Source: Novosphingobium sp. EMRT-2 (lineage in GTDB: Bacteria > Pseudomonadota > Alphaproteobacteria > Sphingomonadales > Sphingomonadaceae). Taken from it: a DNA stretch of 64,000 nucleotides. The notes under the pieces were generated by a model that made no database searches, was not told where the DNA came from, and was given only the letters and a program-made list of their open reading frames with translations. The position numbers and the translations under genes are program-made. Below, in pieces: positions 16,559 to 24,390 of this stretch. Every line of letters begins with the position of its first letter. The first letter of the stretch is position 1. Location: the NCBI RefSeq assembly GCF_005145025.1, contig NZ_CP039697.1, forward strand, positions 372,001-436,000, in the 5' to 3' direction.

Positions 16559-17935
16559 ATGAAGCTGCGACCATTGCGAGCAATCGCCCTCGCCATTTCA
16601 GGCATCTCCCTTCTCGATGCGGTAGCGAGCCGCGCCGCACCACCCCCGCACGACACCGTCTATTCCGATGCGATCGTCATCGATGGAACCGGCGCACCGG
16701 CGCGGACGCATCAGGACATCATCGTCGCGAACGAGCGCATCGTCGCGATCGTCCCGCACGGTAGCGCAACTGGGCGGGACGAACCCAGCGCGCGACGTGT
16801 TGATCTCTCCGGCCTTTTCGTCATCCCTGGCCTGATCGACAGTCACGTGCACATGGCAACACCGCCCGAGCCAGTGAGGGCGCGCGCGCGACTGCGGCGC
16901 GATCTTTTTGGCGGCGTGACCGCGGTGCGCGACATGGCCGACGACATCAGGCTGGTCGGCGAACTGGCACGCGCGGCACGCTTCGGAGAAATTCCAGCGC
17001 CTGACATCGCCTATGTCGCAGTGTTTGCCGGACGCCCCTTCTTCGCCGACCCCCGCGTCGGCTCGGTGAGCAAGGGCTATGCGCCGGGAACTGCGCCGTG
17101 GATGCAGGCGATCGACGAGCAGACCAACATCGTGCACGCCATCAGCATGGCACGCGGCACCGGCGCCGCGGCGATCAAAATCTACGCCGACCTGCCGTCC
17201 GACCTGATCGCCGCGATCACGCATGAAGCGCATCGCCAGCACATGCTCGTGTGGGCGCATAGCGCGGTCTTCCCCACCCGTCCGGCCGATGTCATCGACG
17301 CGGGCGTCGATTCCGTGAGCCACGCCTGCTACCTCGCCTATCAGGCCGAGCCGGTCATGCTGTCCTCCTATGAGGATCACACACCGGTCCACGAAAACCT
17401 TCTAAAGCAACCCGATGACCCGGTCATGGCTGGTCTGTTCGCCGATATGGTGCGCCGCGGGACGATCCTCGATGCGACCGGCAGCCTGTTCGTGCGCTAT
17501 GACAAGGAGCGGGCGGCCCATCCGGAACGCAAGGCGCTGCGCTGCACCGGCCCGACCACGACACGTCTGACGCGACAGGCATGGCACGCTGGCGTACCGA
17601 TCTCCGCCGGCACGGATTCGGTAGCGGGTGCCGGAAGCCAGTGGCCCGATGTCTTTCCCGAGATCGAGTTCCTCGTCCGCGATGTGGGCATGTCTCCGCT
17701 TGCTGCGATCCATTCGGCCACCGCCGTCGGCGCGCGGGCGATGGGACAGGGACAGGACATGGGCACGCTCGAATCAGGAAAGCTCGCGAACTTCGTCGTG
17801 CTAACTGCCGATCCCCTCGCCGACATCGGCAATATCCGCAGCGTGCAGATGACGGTAAAGCGCGGTCACGAATACCGCCGGGCAGACTATCGCCCGGTAA
17901 CGGCCGACGAGATGGGTAACGACAATGACGACTGA
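16559..17935 (+). CDS. Exported amidohydrolase (imidazolonepropionase-like, M38-type)
   Basis: A protein of 458 residues with a signal-peptide-like start. An amidohydrolase metal site is visible: DSHVHM (HxH), Lys in AAIKIYADL, His in WAHSAVF, SHACYL, and Asp in SAGTDSVAGAG, then a C-terminal beta-sandwich (LESGKLANFVVL). Relatives cleave cyclic amides or X-Pro-type dipeptides. It overlaps the next gene by 11 bases. With the M19-like protein and the ornithine-cyclodeaminase-like enzyme it forms a three-gene unit that may process a peptide or lactam-type compound (inference). Confidence 0.83.
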   Translation: MKLRPLRAIALAISGISLLDAVASRAAPPPHDTVYSDAIVIDGTGAPARTHQDIIVANERIVAIVPHGSATGRDEPSARRVDLSGLFVIPGLIDSHVHMATPPEPVRARARLRRDLFGGVTAVRDMADDIRLVGELARAARFGEIPAPDIAYVAVFAGRPFFADPRVGSVSKGYAPGTAPWMQAIDEQTNIVHAISMARGTGAAAIKIYADLPSDLIAAITHEAHRQHMLVWAHSAVFPTRPADVIDAGVDSVSHACYLAYQAEPVMLSSYEDHTPVHENLLKQPDDPVMAGLFADMVRRGTILDATGSLFVRYDKERAAHPERKALRCTGPTTTRLTRQAWHAGVPISAGTDSVAGAGSQWPDVFPEIEFLVRDVGMSPLAAIHSATAVGARAMGQGQDMGTLESGKLANFVVLTADPLADIGNIRSVQMTVKRGHEYRRADYRPVTADEMGNDNDD

Positions 17936-19049
17936 CAGGCGCACCTTTCTGGGCGCGGCATCGGGAACCGCAGCGGTCGCCGCGCTGGGCGTTGCGGGCA
18001 AGGCGAGCGCGCAAGGGCCTGCGATGCTTATCGTCAATGCGCTCGGCGGGATGGACGATCCCAACCATCCGCAAGGCAATCTCGTCCCTGACCTCTCGCC
18101 CCGCGTGCTGGCCGAAGCGCACGCATCGGGCCTGACGGCGATCAACGTTACGCTGGGTTACGTCTCGGGCGAGGAGGATCCCTTTGAACTTTCGGTGCGC
18201 GATATCGCCGCGACCGATGCGCTGGTCCGCAAGCACGCGCGCGATGTGCTCAAGGTCTATACCGCATCGGACATCCGCCGCGCCGCGCAGGAACGACGCA
18301 TCGGGCTGATTTACGGCTTCCAGAACGGCGCGATGATGGGCAAGGACCCATCGCGCGTGGATATTTTCGCCGGGCTTGGCGTGCGCGTATTCCAGTTGAC
18401 CTATAACCCCGCCAACCTGCTCGGCGACGGATCGATGGCGCCGGAGAACCGCGGCATCACCGCAGTCGGCCGCGAAGTGATCGCGCGATGCAACGCAAAC
18501 CGGGTAATGGTCGACCTGTCGCACAGCGGCGAACGGACCTGCCTCGATGCCGCGCTGGCCTCGTCCCAGCCGATCTCGATCAATCACACCGGATGCCGTG
18601 CGCTGACCGACCTGCCGCGCAACAAGACGGACGCGGAGCTTCGTCTGGTCGCAGAGCGTGGCGGCTTTGTCGGCATCTATTTCATGCCCTTCCTCAATAC
18701 CACCGGACACGCCCGCGCTGCCGATGTCGTCGCGCATCTGGACCATGCCGTGAATGTCTGCGGCGAGGATCACGTTGGCATCGGAACCGACGGATCGGTC
18801 ACGCAGATCGACGACCTCGTTGCTTATCAGGCCGCGCTCGCCAAGGAGATCGCGGAGCGTAAGGCAGCCGGGATCAGCGCGGCGGGAGAGCGGGCGGACA
18901 CCTATCCCTTCGTCGTCGACTTGCGCGGGCCGCAGCAGTTTCGCGACCTGATTGCCTTGCTGAAGGGCAAGGGCTGGACCCAGGCGCGGATCGAGAAGAT
19001 CATGGGGCTGAACTTCGTGCGCTATGCCGAAGCCGTATGGGGCGCGTGA
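17925..19049 (+). CDS. Tat-exported membrane-dipeptidase (peptidase M19) homologue with altered metal site
   Basis: A protein of 374 residues with a twin-arginine signal (DRRTFLGAASG). The M19 fold is recognised by VDLSHSGERT, SINHTGCRALTDLPRN and a GIGTDGS segment in place of the usual DFDG. The N-terminal His-x-Asp metal pair of active dipeptidases is absent (the region reads IVNALGGMDDPN), and the bridging Glu appears replaced in IYGFQNGAMM. Catalysis by the standard binuclear zinc mechanism is therefore doubtful. Start ATG 17925 overlaps the previous gene. Confidence 0.8.
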   Translation: MTTDRRTFLGAASGTAAVAALGVAGKASAQGPAMLIVNALGGMDDPNHPQGNLVPDLSPRVLAEAHASGLTAINVTLGYVSGEEDPFELSVRDIAATDALVRKHARDVLKVYTASDIRRAAQERRIGLIYGFQNGAMMGKDPSRVDIFAGLGVRVFQLTYNPANLLGDGSMAPENRGITAVGREVIARCNANRVMVDLSHSGERTCLDAALASSQPISINHTGCRALTDLPRNKTDAELRLVAERGGFVGIYFMPFLNTTGHARAADVVAHLDHAVNVCGEDHVGIGTDGSVTQIDDLVAYQAALAKEIAERKAAGISAAGERADTYPFVVDLRGPQQFRDLIALLKGKGWTQARIEKIMGLNFVRYAEAVWGA

Positions 19050-19053
19050 CCGG

Positions 19054-19983
19054 GTGAAGCTGATCGATCGCGAAGAAGTCGCGCGCCGACTCGACCATGT
19101 CACCTGCATCGCGCTGGTGCGCGAAGCGATGATTGCTCTGGCTGAAGGGCGCACGAGGCAGCTTTTGCGCGGGATCATCGATCTGGGCAAAGGCGACATG
19201 TTCGGGGTAATGCCCGGCGCGATGGACGATGCCGGCTTCGGCGTCAAAGTGGTGAGCATATTCCCCAACGCGCCGGGCGGCCGCTCGCACCAGGGCGTGA
19301 TCGTCATCTTCGACCGCACAACCGGTGCCCCGACGGCGGTGATTGAAGGCGGCGAAGTGACTGCCATCCGCACCGGATGCGCATCGGCCGTCGCGACCGA
19401 TGCCCTGGCGAATAGGGACGCGCACCAACTGGCCGTGCTGGGTACCGGCGAGCAGGCGTGGCAGCACATTGCCGCGATCCGCCATGTTCGCGCGCTCTCG
19501 CGGGTCACGATCTGGGGGCGCGACCCGGCCAGGTCGGCGGCGCTTGCCTGCCGCGTGGAACGCGAGCTGCAACTGTGCGCGCGTAGCGCGCCGGACGTTC
19601 CCGCCGCGGTCGCGCAGGCCGACATCATCTGCACGGTCACCGCGGCCGACGTGCCCATACTGTTTTCGCGCGACATCCCCGACGGCGCGCATGTCAACGT
19701 GGTAGGCTCCAGCCGGCTAGGTCCGGCCGAGATCGATAACGCACTGGTCGCCCGTGCCCGGTTCTTCCCCGACCACCGCGAAGGCGTTCTGGCACAGGGC
19801 GCAGAGTTCCTGAACGCCCGTGAGGCAGGACTTGTCACGGACGATCATGTCTTGGCGGAGATCGGGCATGTACTCAATGGCAACACGCCAGGGCGCCTGG
19901 GCCAGGCGGACGTCACGATCTACAAGTCGCTCGGCTCGATCGTACAGGACCTTGCCTGCGCAGCCTATCTCGCAGGTGTGTGA
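19054..19983 (+). CDS. Ornithine cyclodeaminase / mu-crystallin family protein
   Basis: A protein of 309 residues. It has the N-terminal dimerisation region with GGEVTAIRTGCASAVAT and a Rossmann NAD(P) site LAVLGTGEQAWQHI, then NVVGSSRLGPAEID, characteristic of OCD/mu-crystallin proteins (ornithine cyclodeaminase, alanine dehydrogenase, ketimine reductase). GTG 19054 lies five bases after the preceding stop and gives the normal family N-terminus; ATG 19024 in the same frame is the alternative. It probably reduces an imine or deaminates an amino acid made by the two upstream hydrolases (inference). Confidence 0.82.
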   Translation: MKLIDREEVARRLDHVTCIALVREAMIALAEGRTRQLLRGIIDLGKGDMFGVMPGAMDDAGFGVKVVSIFPNAPGGRSHQGVIVIFDRTTGAPTAVIEGGEVTAIRTGCASAVATDALANRDAHQLAVLGTGEQAWQHIAAIRHVRALSRVTIWGRDPARSAALACRVERELQLCARSAPDVPAAVAQADIICTVTAADVPILFSRDIPDGAHVNVVGSSRLGPAEIDNALVARARFFPDHREGVLAQGAEFLNAREAGLVTDDHVLAEIGHVLNGNTPGRLGQADVTIYKSLGSIVQDLACAAYLAGV

Positions 19984-20216
19984 GCACACCCGCTCTCATT
20001 CCGGCCGGGTGGCGATCGGACGAATTTTGCGGCCATTCGCTGCGCAGGAAAGGTTCGGCAAAGCCGTCATGAGTTCATGATCTTCCGGTACCGCGATGGG
20101 CAAAGTTCGTCGATTACATCGATGGCTCAGAAGATCGGCGGCTCCGGGCACACGCTGCTGGAACGGGTGAAGAGTCGGCATATTTTACCAAGCCGATCAT
20201 GTCGGATAGCTGCCGC

Positions 20217-20231
20217 TCCGGCCACGCCGGA
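20217..20231. terminator. Hairpin in the 263-bp convergent gap 19984-20246
   Basis: TCCGGC-CAC-GCCGGA, 6-bp stem, lies just after the EthD gene's stop on the minus strand; no T-run follows. The same gap also has TCATGA-GT-TCATGA at 20067-20080. No gene is supported in this gap. Confidence 0.35.
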
Positions 20232-20246
20232 ATGCGCGCGCGTGGT

Positions 20247-20618
20247 CTAACCTCCAACAATCATGTGCGAGCGTGCGAAGAAGATCGGCGAGCGCGGAAG
20301 GTCGATAAAGCGCTGCTCGTCCTCGAACAGTTCGCGATTGGCGATGCGCCGCGCGGGGTCGTTGCCGCTGCCGAGCAGATCGGCCTCGCTGTTCCAGCCG
20401 AGTTCGGCAACGCCATCGAAGGGCTGATCGGCCAGCCGGCCCTTGAGCAGGCCCCCGAGCACGGGATCATCGAGCCGGTGGTGCTGGCGGTAAAGCGCCA
20501 GGCCGATCGTCGGCGCATGCCGCGCGACGAGCGGCGCGTGCGTTTCCAGCCAGTAGGTCTGGAATTCTTCGAGACTGAGCGATGGCAGCCGATGAAGGCA
20601 GAACAGCATCCGGATCAT
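20247..20618 (-). CDS. EthD-domain protein
   Basis: A protein of 123 residues in the ferredoxin-like dimeric EthD family: MIRMLFCLHRLPSLSLEEFQ, YWLETHAPLV and the late FEDEQRFIDLPRS segment are characteristic. EthD proteins accompany P450 or other catabolic systems, as in the ethyl tert-butyl ether gene cluster, usually with a small enzymatic or accessory role. The gene starts 9 bp after the P450 stop on the same strand, so it is the last gene of a TBDR-P450-EthD operon. Its exact function is unknown. Confidence 0.85.
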   Translation of the reverse strand: MIRMLFCLHRLPSLSLEEFQTYWLETHAPLVARHAPTIGLALYRQHHRLDDPVLGGLLKGRLADQPFDGVAELGWNSEADLLGSGNDPARRIANRELFEDEQRFIDLPRSPIFFARSHMIVGG

Positions 20619-20627
20619 GGCACGACC

Positions 20628-21881
20628 TTATCGCGCCTTGTAGGCGATTGGCAGACGCTTCAGCCCGCTGACGAAATTGGAAGCGACCCAGGCCGGATCA
20701 CCAGCGAGTTCGATCGCATCGACGCGCGCCAGCAATTCCTCGAAGAAGATGCGGATTTCCATCTTGGCAAGATGCTGACCGAGGCAGAGGTGCGGACCAT
20801 AGCCGAACCCGAGGTGCCGGTTCGGCGGCCGCGACAGGTCGAACCGGAACGGATCGGGGAAGGCGTCGGCATCGCGGTTGGCCGAGGGATAGCACATCAT
20901 CAGATCCTCGCCCGCCCTGATCGTCTTTCCGCGCAGGTTGTAATCCTCGACCGCGGTGCGGAAGAAGTGCTTCACCGGCGTCACCCAGCGCACCATCTCG
21001 TCGACGCCGCCCGCGGCAAGGATCGCGGGATCGGCGCGCAGCCGCTCCATCTCTGGCGGGTTCTGCAACAGCGCGAGCAGCCCGCCCGCGATCGTCGAAC
21101 TGGTCGTATCGTGCCCGGCGGTTGCGATGATGATGTAGTAGGACATCAGTTCGAGCGTACCGATCGGCTGCCCGTCGACCGTCGCGGTCGCAAGCAGCGT
21201 AGCGATATCGTCGGACGGATCGCGGCGCCGCGCCTCGGTCAGCTCGGCGAAATAGTCAAAGAAGCCCTTGATCGTCGCCGCCAGGTCGGGCTTTGGGCCT
21301 TTTCGGATGTCGGGATCGTCGGAGCCGAAGATATCGCGCGTCAGGACGAGCATCCGCGCCTCGTCCTCGGCCGGTACGCCCAGGATACGCATGATGACGC
21401 GGAGCGGATACCAGACCGCCACGTCATCGACGAATTCGCAGGTTCCGCCGCGCTCCACCATCTGGCCGACGAAATGCCGTGCCAAGGCACGCAGATCCTC
21501 TTCGAGCGCCTTCAGCCGCGCCGGCATGAACCATGCCTGCGTCAGCTTGCGGTGCACCATGTGATCGCGGCCGTCCATATGGACGATGTCGCGCAGCATC
21601 AGCGCGCGGCCGCCGGTCAATTTGCGCACCTGTTCCTCGACCGAGACCGGTCGCAACATCATCCGCGGCGCGTTCAGGAATTGCGCGGCGTTCCGCTCCA
21701 CGTCCTGAATGTCCGCAGACCGGGTGACGCTCCAGAACGGTCGATAGTCCGTGGGTTCGGTCCAGTGGACCGGGTCCTCATCTCGCAGCCGCGCGAAGAG
21801 ACGGTCATAGGCATCGGGATCGGCATAGGTCGCGGGTGCGACGATCGCGTCGTCGTCGATAGGCGGCGCGATCGTCGCCAT
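20628..21881 (-). CDS. Cytochrome P450 (soluble bacterial class I)
   Basis: A protein of 417 residues. Canonical motifs are the I-helix ATAGHDTTSS (acid/alcohol pair present), K-helix EMVRW (ExxR) and heme loop FGYGPHLCLGQHLA with the cysteine ligand. No membrane anchor is present. ATG 21881 shares its A with the TBDR stop (TGATG), implying translational coupling; a longer in-frame start at 22019 would run far into the TBDR. It should hydroxylate a substrate imported by that TBDR and needs a ferredoxin and reductase not encoded nearby. Confidence 0.93.
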   Translation of the reverse strand: MATIAPPIDDDAIVAPATYADPDAYDRLFARLRDEDPVHWTEPTDYRPFWSVTRSADIQDVERNAAQFLNAPRMMLRPVSVEEQVRKLTGGRALMLRDIVHMDGRDHMVHRKLTQAWFMPARLKALEEDLRALARHFVGQMVERGGTCEFVDDVAVWYPLRVIMRILGVPAEDEARMLVLTRDIFGSDDPDIRKGPKPDLAATIKGFFDYFAELTEARRRDPSDDIATLLATATVDGQPIGTLELMSYYIIIATAGHDTTSSTIAGGLLALLQNPPEMERLRADPAILAAGGVDEMVRWVTPVKHFFRTAVEDYNLRGKTIRAGEDLMMCYPSANRDADAFPDPFRFDLSRPPNRHLGFGYGPHLCLGQHLAKMEIRIFFEELLARVDAIELAGDPAWVASNFVSGLKRLPIAYKAR

Positions 21882-24202
21882 CAGAAGTTGAACCCCACGC
21901 GCACGCCATAGGTCGCGGGTGGCGCGGCGCGCGCGTTGCGGACGATCCCGCTGATCGGCAGGCCGCTGTCGAAGTACTTCTCGTCGGTGATGTTCGCGGC
22001 GTACAGCGAAACCAGCCACCGGTCGCCGGGCGCGGTATAGGTCAGACTGGCGTCGACCAGCTGCATGCTGCGCGCCGTCGCCCCGCCCGTGCCGGTCAGA
22101 TTCTCGGCGTCGAAATAGTAGCCGGCGTTGTGCGATGCATCGACCGACAGCTTCAGTTCGCCGTCGCCGATCGGATATTTGACGTCCGCGCCCAGCGAGA
22201 CGACGAACTTCGGCGCACCCGCCAGCCGGTTGCCCTTGATGAACAGCACCCCGGCCCCGCCCGCCGACTCCACGTCGCGATCATAGCTGGTGTCGAGCAC
22301 CAGCCCGTTCGAGCGCAGCGTGAACATCGGCGAGACCCGCCACAGCAGATCATATTGCGCGCCGGTTATCTTGGCCCCGGTGCCGTTGACCAGGATGTTC
22401 GATCCGCTCGCCGAATCCGTATAGGCAATGTGGATATTGCCATAGTTGTAGTGGAACGCGCCGATGTTGAGACGCGCGTCGGGCGACAGGCGAATCTTCG
22501 TCCCGCCTTCGAACGAGGTGATCGTTTCGGGCTTCACACCGGGGCTGAGCAGATTGGTGTTCGAAAGGGTCGCACCCTTGAACCCGGTGGAGACGCCCGC
22601 ATAGAGCAGGATGCTGCCGGTGTCGTACTGGATGCGGCCGGTATAGGTGAACTTCGATCCTTTCAGCTGTTGCCGGCCCTGGTTCGGGATACCGAAGACG
22701 TTTCGGGGATCGGCAAGCGACAGGAAGTCGGTGTTGGTATATTTTTCGTCCGTGTAGCGCCCGCCCGCCGTTATGCTCAGCTTGTCGGTTATCGGCACGG
22801 TGATCTGGCCGTAACCGGCAATGGACCTGTTCTGCCAGCGATTGTCGGCAGTCAGCGCCGACAGCGGCGGCAGGTCGCCGGTGAGCAGCACGTTGCCGGC
22901 CGCATCGAGATAGAGCATTCCGGCGATCCACTGGACGGGCGAGCTCACCGAAGCGATCTGCAGCTCCTGTTGCCAGGTACGCGACGGGAAATCTCCGGTG
23001 AAGCCGACGGAGCCGCCTTGAAAGCCCGCCGGATAGCTCTTCGGGTCCGCGAACAGAATTTCGGTCGCCGATAGCGACTTCGCCGTCTGGTATGCCGTCA
23101 ACGAGCTTATTTCGACCGACCCGAGATCGAGCGTGGCTTTCGCCGAATAGGTTTCGGCATTGAGCTGAACGAAGGAGCCCGCCGGCCCCGGCCGCAATAT
23201 GCCGCGGGTCGATCCGTTGGCCTCGTTTTCGTAAGTCGCGCCATGTTCACCGCTGAAGCGCAAATTCGCCGCCGCGGCGAACGCGTCGGCGGGCGAAACG
23301 CCGAAGCTTTGCAGAAAACCGGCATAGTAAAGCTGGGACCCGTTGAGCCCCGTACCCAGAACGTTGAGGTCGAGCCCGACCGCCTGATAGCCCTGACCCG
23401 ACCGGTCGTCGGATTCAAAATGCTGCGCGCGGAGCACCAGGTTGAACTGCTCCGATGGCTTGAAGACGAGAACGGCGCCGATTGCCTTGGAATCGCGATC
23501 GTAAAAGTCGGCGTTGCTCGTCCCCGCTCCTGGCGCGTTGAGATTCCGGATGTACCCGTCGCGCTTGCGGATCGATCCGTTGACGGAGAAGGCGAACATC
23601 TCGCCAAGCCCGCCCGAAACGATGCCCGACGCCTCGCGATTGTTGTAATTGCCATACCCCGCACGGAAGCGGCCCGAAATGGGGTCGCCCGGCCGCGGCG
23701 TCTTGGTCGTCACGACGATCGCGCCACCGGTGGCATTGCGGCCATAGAGCGCCCCCTGCGGCCCTTCGAGCACCTGGACCTGCTCGACATTGTCGAGGTC
23801 GAATGCGGCGCTCGTCAGGGTGGCGATGTAAACCCCGTCGACATAGGTTGCGACGCTGGCCGCCTGCCCCGCTCCGGTGACGGTCGAGCCGACGCCGCGG
23901 ATGAAGGGGGTGACGTTGCTCGCCTGATTCTGGACGGTCAGCGACGGCGTCAGCTTGGGCAGGTCCTGCAGGGTGGAAACGTTGCGCGCCTCGAGCACTT
24001 CGGGCTCGACCGCGGTCACCACGACCGGAACCTTCTGGAGGCTTTCGGAGCGGCGTTGCGCGGTCACGACGATATCGGCCAGTTCCCCGCTCTCGGCGAT
24101 CTTGCCCTCTTCCGCAGCCGGCATCGGAACGCCTTCTGCCCAAGCCGGCGAAACGTTCATCGCGGCGATGGCGACACTGGCCATCAGAACAGCCTTACGC
24201 AT
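21881..24202 (-). CDS. TonB-dependent outer-membrane receptor (P450 operon)
   Basis: A protein of 773 residues with a signal peptide (ending SPAWAE), TonB-box region ADIVVTAQRR, plug domain (VPVVVTAVEPEVLEARN, VQVLEGPQGALYGRNATGG) and a barrel ending in GVRVGFNF. It is the first gene of the TBDR-P450-EthD unit. The 188-bp region before it, shared with the divergent molybdopterin oxidoreductase gene, holds operators of both TetR families, so uptake and oxidation are likely induced together. Confidence 0.93.
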   Translation of the reverse strand: MRKAVLMASVAIAAMNVSPAWAEGVPMPAAEEGKIAESGELADIVVTAQRRSESLQKVPVVVTAVEPEVLEARNVSTLQDLPKLTPSLTVQNQASNVTPFIRGVGSTVTGAGQAASVATYVDGVYIATLTSAAFDLDNVEQVQVLEGPQGALYGRNATGGAIVVTTKTPRPGDPISGRFRAGYGNYNNREASGIVSGGLGEMFAFSVNGSIRKRDGYIRNLNAPGAGTSNADFYDRDSKAIGAVLVFKPSEQFNLVLRAQHFESDDRSGQGYQAVGLDLNVLGTGLNGSQLYYAGFLQSFGVSPADAFAAAANLRFSGEHGATYENEANGSTRGILRPGPAGSFVQLNAETYSAKATLDLGSVEISSLTAYQTAKSLSATEILFADPKSYPAGFQGGSVGFTGDFPSRTWQQELQIASVSSPVQWIAGMLYLDAAGNVLLTGDLPPLSALTADNRWQNRSIAGYGQITVPITDKLSITAGGRYTDEKYTNTDFLSLADPRNVFGIPNQGRQQLKGSKFTYTGRIQYDTGSILLYAGVSTGFKGATLSNTNLLSPGVKPETITSFEGGTKIRLSPDARLNIGAFHYNYGNIHIAYTDSASGSNILVNGTGAKITGAQYDLLWRVSPMFTLRSNGLVLDTSYDRDVESAGGAGVLFIKGNRLAGAPKFVVSLGADVKYPIGDGELKLSVDASHNAGYYFDAENLTGTGGATARSMQLVDASLTYTAPGDRWLVSLYAANITDEKYFDSGLPISGIVRNARAAPPATYGVRVGFNF

Positions 24203-24284
24203 CTTCGTCTCCCTCCAGATCGTGAAGCTTTTCGCTTCATCTTTCCGCTTGCCAGTCCGAGCCGATGACGCTCATACCCCGACA

Positions 24285-24306
24285 CGACAAAAATAGATAT
24301 TCGTCG
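24285..24306. promoter_or_regulatory. TetR operator family 1, site b
   Basis: A 22-bp inverted repeat (CGACAAAAAT left, ATATTCGTCG right) between the divergent TBDR and molybdopterin oxidoreductase genes, aligned with sites at 14166 and 27170. Confidence 0.65.
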
Positions 24307-24330
24307 TATTTTATTCTGTCAATATGCATC

Positions 24331-24346
24331 TTAAATGCTCGTTTAA
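24331..24346. promoter_or_regulatory. TetR operator family 2, site a
   Basis: TTAAATGCTCGTTTAA has perfect TTAAA/TTTAA arms around a 6-base centre. It matches two sites before the thiolase-fusion operon (33300 and 33324), which includes a TetR gene. It lies 45 bp before the TTG start at 24391. Confidence 0.6.
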
Positions 24347-24390
24347 ACGACCGATTCCGCAGGTTTCCGGCGCATTGGAGGGAGAGGGAA

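Noticed and set aside
17424..19838. An 804-codon minus-strand open frame
   Set aside because: It is antisense to amidohydrolase, M19 and OCD genes that have clear family motifs. Its own sequence is Arg/Ala/Ser-rich without motifs, a common artefact in GC-rich DNA.
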